Shown here: positions 52,401-64,000 of the stretch, in pieces
How positions within the stretch are numbered: the stretch's first letter is position 1
How the letters are laid out: each line of letters starts with the position of its first letter
DNA from: Corydoras sp. C115
Taxonomy: Eukaryota > Chordata > Actinopteri > Siluriformes > Callichthyidae
Assembly: GCA_019802505.1 (NCBI GenBank)
Contig: JAFMOC010000082.1
Coordinates: 972,501 to 1,036,500 of the forward strand
Reading direction: 5' to 3'
Length of the DNA stretch: 64,000 nt
The notes under the pieces: model-generated
What the model was told of the DNA's origin: nothing
What the model saw: only the letters and a program-made list of their open reading frames with translations
The model's database searches: none
Position numbers and translations under genes: made by a program

Positions 52401-55400
52401 TGGGCGCTGGGCAGATACACCCAGGACAGGGGGGCAATCTATCGCTGGGCACACACTCACTCACACAGTCACACACACTCTATATGGGGCAATTTGGAGA
52501 ACTCAATTGACTTGATCCATGTTTTTGGACTGTGGGAGGAAACCGGAGAACCCAGAGGAAACCCACGCGGACAAGGGGAGAACATGGAAACTCCACCCAG
52601 ATGGGGATTCGAACCGGGAATCCCTAGCGCTGAGAGGAGAACATGCTAACCACTAAACCACCGTGCCGCCCAGTTATAGATGTCCATCCATCCATCCATC
52701 CATCCATTATCTTCCGCTTTATCCTATATTAGGGTCACGGTGGGGTTCCCCATGCCCATCCGGTGGAGAACGTTTTGGGCGCTGGGCAGATAGACCCAGG
52801 ACAGGGGGGCAATCTATCGCTGGGCACACACTCACTCACACAGACACACACACTCTATATGGGGCAATTTGGAGAACTCAATTAACTTGATCCATGTTTT
52901 TGGACTGTGGGAGGAAACCGGAGAACCCGGAGGAACATGGAAACTCCACCCAGATGGGCATTCGAACCGGGAATCCCTAGTGCTGAGAGGCGAACGTGCT
53001 AAACACTATGCCACCCAGTTATTTTTTTTGTTGATGGATTATTTATATCCTTTAGTCTTTATTGTATAAAAATGAGAATCTGTTTTGATGTTTAATGTGT
53101 TTTCCTCATGAACTGAAGACTTTATCGCTTCTCTTTTATGGTTCCAGATCAGTTTCTTCAAACTTGGATCTGAAAACCTCACGCAGCAGTGGGAAGATTT
53201 TCTTACAGACATCGGCACCAGTGTACAGAAGTGGGTTGTTTGACTTCATTAAATTTTTTGTGTATATTATTATGTTTTGCAGGTTTGTGAGTTTGGCTGT
53301 TTATTTCAAAGTGTTTATTATTTATTCTTATCATAATTATAGAGGGGCGGCATGGTGGCTTAGTGGTTAGCATGTTCTCCTCTCAGCACTAGGGATTCCT
53401 GGTTCGAATCCCAATCTGGGTGGAGTTTCCATGTCCTCCCCGTGTCCATGTGGGTTTCCTCCGGGTTCTCCGGTTTCCTCCCACAGTCTAAAAACATGGA
53501 TCAAGGTCAACAGAATTTTCAAAGTTGCCCCATATAGAGTATGTTTGTGTGTGTTCCAGTGTGGGTGAGTGTGTGCCCAGCAATGGAATGGCGCCCTGTC
53601 CTGGGTGTATCTGCCCTGCGCCTGAAACGTTCTCCCCTGGATGGGCATGGGGAACCCCACCGTGACCCTAATAGAGGATAAAGCGGAAGATAATGGATGG
53701 ATAATTATAGAGGGGAGGGCTTTTCACTTTTTTTCTTGTTATGCTGGACTGAACTTCGTTCATTCATTCATTATCTTCCGCTTTATCCTCTATTAGGGTC
53801 GCGGGGGGGTTCCCCATCCAGGGGAGAACGTTTCGGGCGCTGGGCAGATACACCCAGGACAGGGCGCCAATCTATCACTGGGCACACACTCACTTACTCA
53901 CACATACACACTCTATATGGGGCAATTTGGAGAACTCAATTGACTTGATCCATGTTTTTGGACTGTGGGAGGAAACCGGAGAACCCGGAGGAAACCCACG
54001 CGGACACGGGGAGAACATGGAAACTCCACCCAGATGGGGATTCAAACCGGGAATCCCTAGTGCTGAGAGGAGAACATGCTGACCACTAAGCCACCGTGCC
54101 GCCCGGACTGAACTTTATTGGAAAATAAAATGCTGCATGAGGATTAGTAGGTGGACTGGCTAACCACTAATCCACCATGCCACTCTGCATCATACATTTG
54201 TTGTGGAGTTATCACAGTCACGATAGGTGCATCACTAAGTCCAAACTTAGGTTTTGCAGTTACTAAAGTAGTTAGTTTTTATAGCGTTACCTTACTTTTG
54301 TTCTCAGTGTGCGGAGGGAGATGGACAGCGAGGTGGATGTAATGCAGCAGTCCATCCAGGATCTGGAGCAAGTCAGCGATCTGTTGTACATGCCCGACCC
54401 TGACCCAAACAAAATCCCAGTTAACCGCAACCTGACCCGCAAAGCCGGCTACCTCAACATGCGCAAGTGCGACTGCTTGTTTAACAAGCTTTCTTATTAT
54501 ATTTCATAATAAGAAAGTTCAGATTTCAAAATAGCGTTTTCGGTTTTCTGTTCAGTAAAACGGGACTCGTGTCATCCACTTGGGAGCGGCAGTATTTCTT
54601 TACACAGGGAGGGAATCTGATGAGTCAGTCTCGAGGAGACGTGGCAGGAGGTCTGGTCATGGACATTGACAACTGTTCCGTCATGGCGACAGACTGTGAA
54701 GACCGGCGCTTTTGCTTTCAGATCTCCTCCTTTGACGGCAAGAAGTACGTTTTGTCACATTTGTGAATTTAATTTTATTTTTTTCTAAGAACAATCATTC
54801 ATTCATTCATTCATTCATTCACTTTTTCCTATATTAGGGTCGCGGTGGGGTTCCCCATGCCCATCCAGGGGAGAACGTTTCGGGCGCTGGGCAGATAGAC
54901 CCAGGACAGGGCGCCAACCTATCGCTGGGCACACACTCACTCACACACACACACACACTCTATATGGGGCAATTTGGAGAACTCAATTGACTTGATCCAT
55001 GTTTTTGGACTGTGGGAGGAAACCGGAGAACCCGGAGGAAACCCACGCGGACACGGGGAGAACATGGAAACTCCACCCAGATGGGGATTCGAATTGGGAA
55101 TCCCTAGTGTTGAGAGGAGAACGTGCTGACCACTAAGCCACCGTGCCGCCTAAGAACAATCACTGTTAGTAAAATGATCAACCAGTTATCGGCAATTAAT
55201 TAATGGAGTGCAGGCACATTACATGATAACCATGGCCTCATTCCAGCAGTGTCACTGAGGTGTTTAAATAAAACTACACCTGCACTGCTGCACTAAACCC
55301 CCTCACCACATCAGTGTCACTGCAGAACTGACCATAAACAATCCACCACCCAAATGATACCTGTTCTGTGACGCTCCTGACCAACAGAGAACCAACGGGA

Positions 55401-58400
55401 CAACAAAGAGAACAGATAGACCTCAGTCTGGAGTTATGTGTGAATTGATGCTTCCTCAAAGTGCTGCATCAATGACTTTTTGTTCTTTTTATTTCACTTC
55501 AGGATCGCAATTCTGCAGGCAGACAGTCGGAAGGATTGTGAAGAGGTAAAGGAACACTTCAAAAATATTCACTAGTGCTCTAGTTACTTTCACAGTAACT
55601 GTTTTCTCATGAAACTAAAGTGTAGTTAATAAAACGCTGAATTATTCTTTTTTGTTTCAGTGGATCGCTACAATAAACAACATCTCCAAGCGGATATACC
55701 TTAGTGAGAAGCCTGAGGTAAATATCTGTATTATAAATATGCATGTGGTTCAGAATGTTGATTAATATTATTTTTAATTAACATTATATATAAATTATAC
55801 AAAATATTATTATTATATTATATATTATTATAGAGATATTGTATCTTGATTCTTAATTTAAAAGGTATCAAAGTATTTGGAAGATGCAATTTTAACACCG
55901 GCGGCGGTGGCGTTAACAAATAGGGTCCCAGTTCGAATCCCCATCTGGGTGGAGGTTTCCTCCCGGGTTTCTCCGGTTCTCCGGTTTCCTCCCACAGTCC
56001 AAAAACATGGATCAAGTCAATTGAATTCTCAAAAATTGTCCCATATAGAGTGTGTCTGTGTGAGTGAGTGTGTGTCCAGCGATGGATTGGCGCCCTGTCC
56101 TGGGTCTATCTGCCCAGCGCCCGAAACGTTCTCCCCTTGATGGGCATGGGGAACCCCCCCCCCCCCCCCCCCGCGACCCTACTAGAGGATAAAGCGGGAG
56201 ATAATGAATGAATGAATTTTAACACCCGGTGCCCTCTGCTGGTGGAGTTGCCAAGTTGCATATGGTCTAAATGAGATGAACATTTTTTTTAGTGAGGTGC
56301 TGTTCCTGAAGAGAGACATTTAAAAATCTTGATTCAGAATTTTGTTATTTTAAAATGTCACTTAAAATTTTTTGCAGGGTAATTTTTATTGTTTGTCAGA
56401 TTTGTTCCAAGATGTTTTGAGATTTCTGAACCACATTTTTACTTTGCAGTGTGTCAGTTATTTTATGTTGGGTGTTGTTTATATTAGCAAAATTCAGATG
56501 TATGTTGGCGGGGGGGGGTAAGGTGTTGTCTAACCACTTTCTCCATGGGTTCAGGTTAACCCCCCCCAAAAAAAAGTAACTGTAAAGTAATATAAAGACA
56601 TGAGTTCTCATATACCTGTAGGATTAAACAGCCTTAATGTTTATTTATACCACTATGTTGAACTCTGTGTTGCAAAATACAAATTAAATAAATCCACTCC
56701 TCGTTCCATCCATATTTAATAAAGTGCTTAATACATGTTGGTGTTGCTTTTGTAAATAATTTCAATGTAGGAAACTGCAGCAAGGGTAAACCAGTCTGCT
56801 CTGGAGGCTGTGACGCCATCGCCTTCATTCCAACAGCGGCATGAGAGTTTCAGACCTGGCACGTCAGTATCTGCTTCACTGTTTCCTCACAGCGCTTCAT
56901 ATTTAAATATTAACCGATTCCTTTGTCTTGATGACTTTCTTTATTTTGGGGCTCTAGGCAGGGCCGACCCCGAACCACCCGGACCGGCAGTCAGAGTTCG
57001 GTGGGTTCTGAGTCTCCGGCTCTCTCCTCGCTCTCTCTTGACTCTTTGGTGGCTCCAGACACCCCCATCCAGTTTGACATCATCTCCCCAGTCACTGAAG
57101 AATCCACAATTCAGGCCAAAGGTGGCGGTCAGGGCAGGTCAGTTCATTCATGTTTGATTTGAAACTGGAATGAAAGTTATGGTTAGCAAACAAGTGAGAG
57201 AAAAAAAAATATCTCTGGCCCTATTTTCCATTAAGAAAAAAATATTTATGTTTCACTTTAATAATAAAGTGGTAAGATTTTGAGAACATAGAGTTTGTTA
57301 TCATGGCCAGAGGACATGCAGGCCTCCTTAGTTGTGACGTTTTAGAGGATCATAATAAAATAAAACAACGCAACAAAGATAATAAGCACCACAGATATGA
57401 CACAAATAATCAGAGGGAAATGTCCTGCACAATGCTGCCTGGCCAATCGAGAAGGATGAGTCCTGAACCATGGTCCTCCTTCCTTTAAGATCCCAAAATT
57501 TCTTCAGTGAAAATTAACAAATACCAGCGATTTATGTATTTATTTTTCTCTTTAGCTTGTTCTCTGGGGGTTCAGACTTAGAACATTGGAAAGTCGCTTT
57601 AAGACAAGCTCTTTTTACAATAGTAAATCCATTCATTATCTTCTGCTTTATTCCATGAAAATTCCATGCCCATCCAGGGGAGAACGTTTCGGGCGCTGGG
57701 CAGATAGACCCAGGACAGGGCGCCAATCTATCGCTGGGCACACACTCACTCACTCACACACACAAACACACTCTATATGGGGCAATTTGGAGAACTAAAT
57801 TGACTTGATTCATGTTTTTGGACTGTGGGAGGAAACCAGAGAACCCGGAGGACACCCACGCAGACACAGGGAGAACATGCAAACTCCACCCAGATGGGGA
57901 TTCGAACCGGGAATCCCTAGTGCTGAGAGGCGAATGTGCCTAAACCACTAAGCCACCGTGCCGTACAATCGTAGATATATAACTAAATAATCTTAAACAC
58001 ATTTGACTATTATTTTTATTAGCTGTATCTAAATTTGCCTATTAAAACCGTAGATATTAATTTTAATCTACTTCATACTGTTTAAACTGGTAAAATAGTA
58101 GGCTTTTAAGTAATATGAAAAATGCAACTATTAAAGTTCCACTACTCATTAAAAACCCAAAATGTTATAATAGTTTGTGTGATGCACTCTGTCTATAACT
58201 GTTAGAATAATGGCTGTGTGTCTTTGTCCCATCACTGAAAGAAGGACCAACCCATTTGGAGAATCTGGAGACATGCAGTCTGACACTGAGGGTATATATT
58301 CCAGACTTGTAATCCTTTAAATGTTTTTAATTATTTTATGCTTCTCATACCTGGAAAATTGGGGCTCTTTGCAGACTCCATTCTGCACCAGCTCTTCATT

Positions 58401-61397
58401 GTGCGCTTTCTGGGCTCTATGGAGGTGAAGCCGACCGAGAATCCAGACGTCATCTATGAGACTATGAGGCAGATCCTGGCGGCCAGAGCCATCCACAACA
58501 TCTTTAGGATGACGGAGTCACATCTGCTTGTCACCTGTGAATGTCTGAAGTAAGACGGCTCACTCGTATACTGGACTTTTTAAACAACTGTCTTTACTGA
58601 TTGGATTGAACAGAAATATTACTTGGTCAGACATCAATCTTTCAGATTATTAAATAAATGAAATGCTGGAATCGTTTTTATCTTTTTTGTTTATCTATGT
58701 GTGCATGTAGTGGTGTAGTGTTTATTGCTCCAGCGTTTTTAATTTGTTGTTTTAACCTTTTATCCAATCTGATGTCACTGTTCTTGATTGCAGGCTCATT
58801 GATCCTCAAACGCAAGTCACGAGATTGAGGGTAGGTGAATGGTTCATGTAAATGCAGTTGGGTTTTTGGTAGGGGTGAGCTGCAATATTCGCTGATTCGA
58901 CGATTCGATTCGGAGAACCGTAGTCGACTATGAACCTCATAGTCGAATGTACCATTTTGACCACATGGGGGCGCCCATGGCTGCTGCTAAGCATTAGTTT
59001 TTACATGAAATGTCTTTGTTTTCGTTATATATATAGCCTTTTGTCAAATAAAATCATCCTAATTTCTGTTAATATTTTTTTAATGACGTGTGCGCTTTAA
59101 CAATAGGCTACACATTAATAAAGCTCCCCCTGCAGTTAGTTGCACATTCCAAATGAGAAAAATCTTTTTCAAAAATCTTTTTTAAAAACCACGCCATCTT
59201 GTGGTGAAATTTTAACTGATTCGACTATCAGTCGACTATAGGGAAAATCTGACGAATCAGATTCGACTATGAAAATCCTTAGTTGAAGACACCCCTAGTT
59301 TTTGGCCTTTTTTTTTTTTAAGAATACACATGTTTAAAAGAACTTAGTTCAGTCGCAGTTTTAAAGATTTTGTTGGAGAAACTGATTCTGCTTTCTGGAT
59401 GTATCTTGTCCTTTTCTTGTAGTTTCCTCTCTCCAGTGTGGTGATGTGCTCATCCCATCAGGAGAACAAGAGACTGTTTGGCTTTGTCCTGCAGATGGCC
59501 GGAGGGCGAGTCGATGGGCGTCCGGTTACTATCTGCTACATCTTTGAATCGAATAACGATGGAGAAAAGGTATTTTATTTATGTATACATATATATTGTT
59601 AATCGGCCCACATTTGCAAATTATAGCAAATTTAGGGATCACCCAACCTTTTGATCACAGATAGCAATTCAAGGTCGTGAAACCATGTCCATGTCTGATG
59701 CTCAATCATTAATCTCATTTTGTGTTTGCTAATTCTGATGATGTTATGAGTCAAATACATCACCATCCTCCCAACAATAGCTCCTAAGATCATGTAAAGA
59801 CAATATACAACTTACCTTTGCTTGTCGAGGTGGCGGGGTACGGGCCAATTCCTCCCTTGGTGGTGGTGGGGGGTAATGGAAGTTTATAGAATATCTGCAA
59901 GTTATATAAAAAAAGAATTATTAAACCATAAGTATACTTACCTGCCGTACAAATTTGTCTGTTGTTCATGTATTTCATTTTTGTATTGGAAAATGTTGGC
60001 TGGTTGGTGGCTTCCAATTTAAAGTTGGGTGCTTAGTGGTTTGGCCCAGATGTGTGGCCATAAGTATAAAGGAGATTTTTTTTTTCTTGTTGAAGTCTGA
60101 TGGTGGAGGACTTTTAGATCCCTATTTTCCTAATTGCCCACCAGTATTTATTGCTGACGCGGTGCTATGGTCGTAATCTCTGTCTAAACATTCCAAATAA
60201 AATTCCGGTTGCACTCAGATTCGCTCTCCCTTCATCATTTTTACAAGTGGTGTTTAACATTTGGGGAACCCATTTGCGACACACGAACACACTACCACAA
60301 TAACAATAACATTATAATTATAAAAAGCCTGTTCCACTTTTCAGATCTGTGATAGTGTTGGACTGGCCAAACAGATTGCACTGCATTCAGAAATGGTAAG
60401 GGGTTTGTTTTTGAAAGAGTGGATAGCTGTAACTTATTTAGACTACTGTTTATAGTCTTCATCTTTTTTACTTCTTATATATTAACACGTAGGATCGCAA
60501 AGCTACGCAGAAGCAGAAGAAGATGGAAAAAGCCAAAGTGAAACAAAATGAAGAACTAAGTAAACAGAAACAAATCGAAAAGGTAGGAAAGAAACTTTTA
60601 AATGACAGCGCAGGGGCTTTGTGATCTGGTTGAAGCTTCTTATAATGGTTATTTGAATTTAGAAGCATACTTTAGCACAAGGACATATGTCAATGATGCA
60701 ATGCAGCAACTATACCAGTAGGAGGCAGCAATGCAATGCGTTTTAGAAAAGTGCTGTAATTAATGAAAAGGTAAAGCATAATATATATATTAAATTAAAT
60801 ATATAGATTAAATAGATTTTTTTTTAATCAGAAATGGAAGTTACCTAATAAATGTTTTTTTATTTTGTTTTTCAATTATTTTGCTGGTTTCTAAACAAAG
60901 TTTTTGTTATTTAAATTCCCCTTCACTATGTGAAACTTGTCATAATCATACCTTATTTTAAAAGTATAGTAAAGCAAAGTAGCAAAGGCGAACGAATTAA
61001 AAGAAAATATTATGCATGCACAAGTAACTTAAGTGGTGATACAGCATGTGTCAATTTAGACCTGATAAAACCAAGAACCAATGCAATGGTGTATATTATC
61101 AACCTACTGTCAGCCAACAAACAGACATGGCATCAAACACAGATGAATTTGACAGAATTTCAAAATGGAATAATCTGTTATCATTGAACCAGGTTCACAT
61201 TAGAAATATTAAACTATTAATTATACTGATATCATTCAAAACTACAGGACTTGGAAGAACAAAGTCGACTAATAGCTGCCTCGAGTCGGCCCAACCCTTC
61301 TGCTTCCGACGGACGCTTTTTAGTCCTTAACAAGAGCCATTCGGACGAGAGCGATACCAGCGATGAGAGTCGGAAAAAGGGCGAATCTGAGGCCTGA
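46107..61397 (+). CDS. appl1: APPL1, endosomal adaptor with BAR, PH and PTB domains
   Basis: APPL1 marks a subset of Rab5 early endosomes and links receptors such as adiponectin receptors to AKT signalling. Exons are 46107-46160, 48006-48104, 48291-48350, 48990-49061, 49155-49242, 49523-49564, 49658-49716, 52106-52252, 53148-53230, 54308-54466, 54556-54744, 55503-55545, 55661-55717, 56771-56862, 56958-57137, 58242-58291, 58375-58549, 58794-58830, 59423-59569, 60345-60395, 60493-60582 and 61248-61397. These 22 exons give 707 aa (human 709) in one frame. It starts MPGIDKLPIEETLEDSPQ. The BAR domain is about 5-235, PH about 278-378, a Ser-rich linker follows with LDSLVAPDTPIQFD, PTB is about 492-632 (ILHQLFIVRFLGSMEVK), and a charged coiled coil ends GESEA. 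Closeness to APPL1 rather than APPL2 is seen throughout. Confidence 0.98.
46720..47013 (-). mobile_element. SINE lacking its head
   Basis: Runs from a TGGA tail to CACCCAGATGGCG; the tRNA-like part is absent. appl1 intron 1. Confidence 0.92.
47248..47400 (+). repeat. tRNA-SINE-like repeat of a second family
   Basis: An A-box GGTAGCTCAGTGGTTAGGG and a B-box GTGGGTTCAAACTCTG are about 40 bases apart. It is in appl1 intron 1. Confidence 0.55.
47503..47819 (-). mobile_element. SINE with target duplication ATTTCCAGCAGAT
   Basis: Duplication at 47490-47502 and 47820-47832. It has a small deletion in the CTCC-rich body. appl1 intron 1. Confidence 0.94.
48538..48815 (+). repeat. Arm 1 of a 278-bp inverted repeat (appl1 intron 3)
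   Basis: Reverse-complementary to 50418-50695 with only scattered mismatches (about 97% by eye), equal in length. It contains a tRNA-SINE-like part (TTTAAACCTTGAGTCCACC). Confidence 0.88.
49388..49463. repeat. Perfect hairpin with TA core
   Basis: CTTCTCTCATGTCC (49388-49401) and its exact complement (49450-49463) enclose a TA microsatellite. The whole 76 bases are near-palindromic and can extrude as a cruciform. It is in appl1 intron 5. Confidence 0.85.
49987..50347 (-). mobile_element. SINE with target duplication TTACTTTAAAATT
   Basis: Duplication at 49974-49986 and 50348-50360. appl1 intron 7. Confidence 0.94.
50418..50695 (-). repeat. Arm 2 of a 278-bp inverted repeat (appl1 intron 7)
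   Basis: Mirror copy of 48538-48815. The two arms bracket appl1 exons 4-7, about 1.6 kb apart. They may be two copies of one dispersed element or an inverted duplication. Confidence 0.88.
51534..51871 (-). mobile_element. SINE with target duplication CATGCTGGATTT
   Basis: Duplication at 51522-51533 and 51872-51883. appl1 intron 7. Confidence 0.94.
52321..52671 (-). mobile_element. SINE, first of an adjacent pair
   Basis: TGGA tail; full length. It begins 68 bases after appl1 exon 8. Its GGGGGGCAATCTATC variant is shared with the next copy. Confidence 0.93.
52683..53017 (-). mobile_element. SINE, second of an adjacent pair
   Basis: CAGTTAT flanks on both sides. It shares several variants with the preceding copy, so the pair may be a local duplication. 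Confidence 0.92.
53345..53700 (+). mobile_element. SINE with target duplication ATAATTATAGAGGGG
   Basis: Duplication at 53333-53347 and 53701-53715. appl1 intron 9. Confidence 0.93.
53757..54104 (-). mobile_element. SINE with target duplication GGACTGAACTT
   Basis: Duplication at 53746-53756 and 54105-54115. It lies head-on to the preceding plus-strand copy, 56 bases away. Confidence 0.94.
54798..55150 (-). mobile_element. SINE with target duplication TAAGAACAATCA
   Basis: Duplication at 54786-54797 and 55151-55162. It starts about 50 bases after appl1 exon 11. Confidence 0.94.
55225..55440 (-). repeat. Family Y repeat, appl1 intron 11
   Basis: Over 90% like 11330-11520 by eye, ending CCAACAGAGAACCAACGGG, about 60 bases before exon 12. 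Confidence 0.75.
55900..56215 (+). mobile_element. SINE with scrambled head
   Basis: ATTTTAACACC flanks it (55889-55899 and 56214-56226). The A-box part is reduced to GGCGGCGGTGGCG and the B box is kept. Confidence 0.9.
57628..57964 (-). mobile_element. SINE with small 3' deletion
   Basis: TACAATNGTA occurs on both sides (57617 and 57965). appl1 intron 15. Confidence 0.9.
58870..59297. mobile_element. hAT-like MITE, 428 bp
   Basis: Perfect 8-bp terminal inverted repeats (TAGGGGTG ... CACCCCTA) are flanked by a perfect 8-bp duplication, GTTTTTGG, at 58862-58869 and 59298-59305. Subterminal parts repeat GATTCGACTAT and AGTCGACTAT in both directions. The 8-bp target duplication points to hAT transposition. 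There is no transposase frame. It is inside appl1 intron 18. Confidence 0.85.
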
Positions 61398-62325
61398 GGG
61401 TAAGGTTCAGGTTCGACTTTCATCCAGAACGCTATGTCTTAATCTCATTTCCCTCCAGTCTGTGCAGCGGGGAAATGAAAAATGCAGCTTGACTGCAGAC
61501 TAAGGTTTCTGTTGTACCGGGTGGGAGAAGCTTCTTTTATTTGTACAATTCTTTGAGTTTTCATTATTGAATTCTATACATCCTTTAAGAATTGTGCACA
61601 TGTGAGTGAACCAGTGCACTACAGTGTAGAACTATGAGATGAGAGTGAAGGAGTGGAATATTTGTGAGGACGTTGCTCTTGTGAATAATGTTTCAGAAGG
61701 TATTGTGTTAATACTGTACAATTGACATTTGCTCTAACAAACCTGCATGTGCTCCCGTGTCATACAGATTCATAATTGCGGGTTAAATTAATTAACATGG
61801 ATTATGTTTGTACAAAGATTTGGTTCCTGATATGTATGTTTTTTGTTATTAACCGACAAGTTTTTCTTTTTTATTATTCAACTCCATTACGTGCTTATCC
61901 CGTTCACCGTTTCTAAACACAAATTACTGGTTCTGAAGGAAAATATTATTTTAGTTTGTAAGGGTTCTGTTCTTCTCACCTGTGATTTGTTGTTGGGAAC
62001 CTTTAAAAGTGCAATATTTTGTTTGGCTTATGTTTATTCCGAGAAGTGTAGGTAAATATATTTTAACAATATATTAAAACAACTGCAAATGAAAAAAATG
62101 ATTAAATATTAGAATGATTAATTAATTATAATAAAAAATATAATTTTGCTGAATTGAATTTGTTGCTCAGTTTAAAATATAAATATTACCTCTACCATTA
62201 CTTTTGTACAGGTCACAATTTTGCCATCATTTTTATTGGATCATTTCCGTGTACTTGTGAAGGTGGCTTCAGTGAGGGAGTTCTAAACATGTGACATATA
62301 GATAAAATCATGGTTTGCTTTTGGC

Positions 62326-62331
62326 AATAAA
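62326..62331 (+). promoter_or_regulatory. Possible appl1 polyadenylation signal
   Basis: AATAAA about 930 bases after the appl1 stop. It would give a 3' UTR of about 0.95 kb. Confidence 0.4.
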
Positions 62332-62534
62332 AATGAAGTACATATGCGGTGTCTTTATAAGAATGTTGAAATGTTATTGGTGCTGACGTGTCACATGTTA
62401 ACTCCTAAAGCCATGCTGTACACTTTAAAAATGTCCTTCCTTTGAATTAATCAGTATTTAAAGTAGTTATGATTTCTTTATTTGTAGACCACCGAAGTCA
62501 CAAGTCATTTTGTCATTTTCATTATACCCTTATA

Positions 62535-62700
62535 ATGATTTAAATAATAAAATAATTAAATCATATTCTGTGGTTAATAAAATTATGTTCAGGACCTGAT
62601 ATATTATCTTTTATGTACATTTTGTACATCTCTGGATCCTCCTGAAATAAGACTTTGTTAAAGAGATTTCATACTAAAGCAATGTACCGGTTCCTAAACA
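62535..62700 (+). repeat. Dispersed repeat family X, copy 3
   Basis: AAATCATATTCTGTGGTTAA, GACCTGATATATTAT, GTACATCTCTGGATCCTCC and an AAGACTTTGTTAAAGAG stretch align with copy 2. It lies after appl1. Confidence 0.5.
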
Positions 62701-63871
62701 TTTTTAATTGCCACAGAATGTGGTAGAGGTAGATTTTTTAAAAAAAAATTTCTTTCTAAAACCGATAAATTTTTACTATTTAAAAGTTACATGGGTGTAA
62801 CTTACATGAGAACACGATTTCAGTGGGCTATTCATCACTTAAACCTGCAGACCCGGTAACACTGCCTTATATGAACATGTTTGTAGTTCAAGTCATGGTT
62901 CCAAGTGATTTTAAAAATGATCTATTAATCAGATATTTATAATACTAATAATGTCCATACACGTATTATTAATATGTGAGAAGTGCTCTTATGCAAAGGT
63001 TTGGGCATCTGTGTTTTGTTGGTTATTTCTTTTTTTTTTTTGTAAAGATAAGTCTCCTTTTATTGAACATTTTTTTGTGTGTTTAATGCAAAGGCATTAT
63101 TTATTAAGCAAATTTAACAACATGGAAGCAAGAACCAAGATCTACAGCAGTTTATTTTTTACTGGGACTGTCAAGGAAGGCTGAACATATCTAAAATAAT
63201 TCAACTCATTTTGACTATATACACTATAGATGATCATCTCACAAAAACTTAATAAATCAGCAAAGCATGTCATTTAAACTTTTGCATAAGGGCTGTATGT
63301 GGTTATTTAAAAAATAATTTAGTAGTTTGTCATCATAAAAGTGCAACTAATATCAGTTGTGTTTTAAACCTACACGGTGACGGATACCCCTCTTTTCTAC
63401 GGCAGGTTTGTGATTCAGTCATTTAACGATTAAACACCTTTTCTAACTAACATTCTTTTTGAACGTGCCTCCTCTGTGAAATCTCTGTTAGTAAAGGGCA
63501 CAAAAAGTGTTTGTTGTGTTAATGAATGATTCAGGCTTCTGTCCAAAGGTCAGTCCTGTGTAAGTGTGTTTTTTTAATTAAGAGGTTTTTGAAACTAAAG
63601 TGACAGTAATACTGCTGGACCTGGTGGATATGTGTCTGTATAATTAATGTCATGTTTTACTAATTGATTTGTTCCGTTTCTCTTGTATACTTATTAAGGT
63701 ATTTCCATTTTAAATGTATGGCACACGAGGTTTTGTGAAATATATTTCTGAAGAACTCTAATTTTGTGTGCGTGATTACTGGTTGCTTGATTAAGTTTAA
63801 ACTAATCCACATACATGGGCTTTGTAGTTTTAAAATGACAGACTGTAGTACATCTTTGTTTTTGTTTTTTT

Positions 63872-64000
63872 TCCCCTGTTGGTTCTCTGTTCTCTATTGG
63901 TCAGGAACATGGTATCATTTGAACAGGTATCATTTGGGTGGTGGATTGTTTCAGTTCTGCAGTGACACTGATGTGGTGAGGAGGTTTTAGTGCAGCAGTG
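63872..64000 (+). repeat. Family Y repeat, cut by window end
   Basis: Same motifs as 35645-35750, continuing with GATGTGGTGAGGAGGTTTTA and TGCAGCAGTG to the last base. Confidence 0.65.

Larger units (their letters stand above)
61398..63871. other. appl1 3' UTR and flank
   Basis: AT-rich. The first ~930 bases are the likely appl1 3' UTR. After that I see only a family X repeat and short chance frames; no next gene is reached. Confidence 0.55.

Noticed and set aside
59800..59960. ATACTTACCTG-like text, suggesting a U1 snRNA 5' end
   Set aside because: The sequence after it does not follow U1, and no proximal promoter element is visible. It lies in appl1 intron 19.

Overview
This is vertebrate nuclear DNA, almost certainly from a teleost fish. 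The genes have many small exons with GT-AG introns. The predicted proteins resemble vertebrate orthologues along their whole length. The spaces between exons are full of one fish-type tRNA-derived SINE, plus a Tc1/mariner copy, LINE remnants, a hAT-type MITE and long TA/TG microsatellites. No bacterial, plasmid or phage features were seen. Family and human map positions are recalled from memory; no search was run.

Six genes are recognised. In order: the last coding exon of arf4 (+, 728-814); pde12, the mitochondrial 2',5'-phosphodiesterase (-, 4 exons, 13183-6471, 579 aa); an ATP6AP1/Ac45-like V-ATPase accessory protein, atp6ap1l type (-, 7 exons, 27847-17139, 337 aa); rps23 (+, 4 exons, 30367-34473, 143 aa); asb14 (+, 9 exons, 37083-43883, 588 aa); and appl1 (+, 22 exons, 46107-61397, 707 aa). 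For the five complete genes the exon lengths and phases add up to one uninterrupted reading frame. The arf4-pde12 and asb14-appl1 pairs belong to the block I remember at human 3p14.3. The atp6ap1l-rps23 head-to-head pair belongs to 5q14.2, so the window joins two ancestral blocks. The gene products are not a pathway: they are a vesicle GTPase, a mitochondrial RNA exonuclease, a V-ATPase accessory subunit, a ribosomal protein, a ubiquitin-ligase adaptor and an endosomal signalling adaptor.

About 50 SINE copies make up roughly a quarter of the window. Many have clear target-site duplications of about 10-23 bp, so they inserted by retrotransposition. Several are nested, dimeric or share junction sequence with another copy in the window, which suggests local 3' transduction or template switching. 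Other notable structures are an eight-unit ~150-bp tandem array at the 5' end of pde12, a LINE reverse-transcriptase fragment in frame with asb14 exon 7, a 278-bp inverted repeat bracketing appl1 exons 4-7, and an interleaved palindrome in the last part of asb14.

I did not find a convincing new biological system. The most original observations concern how the SINE copies are built and related, and the repeat-derived sequence sitting against gene starts, splice sites and reading frames.
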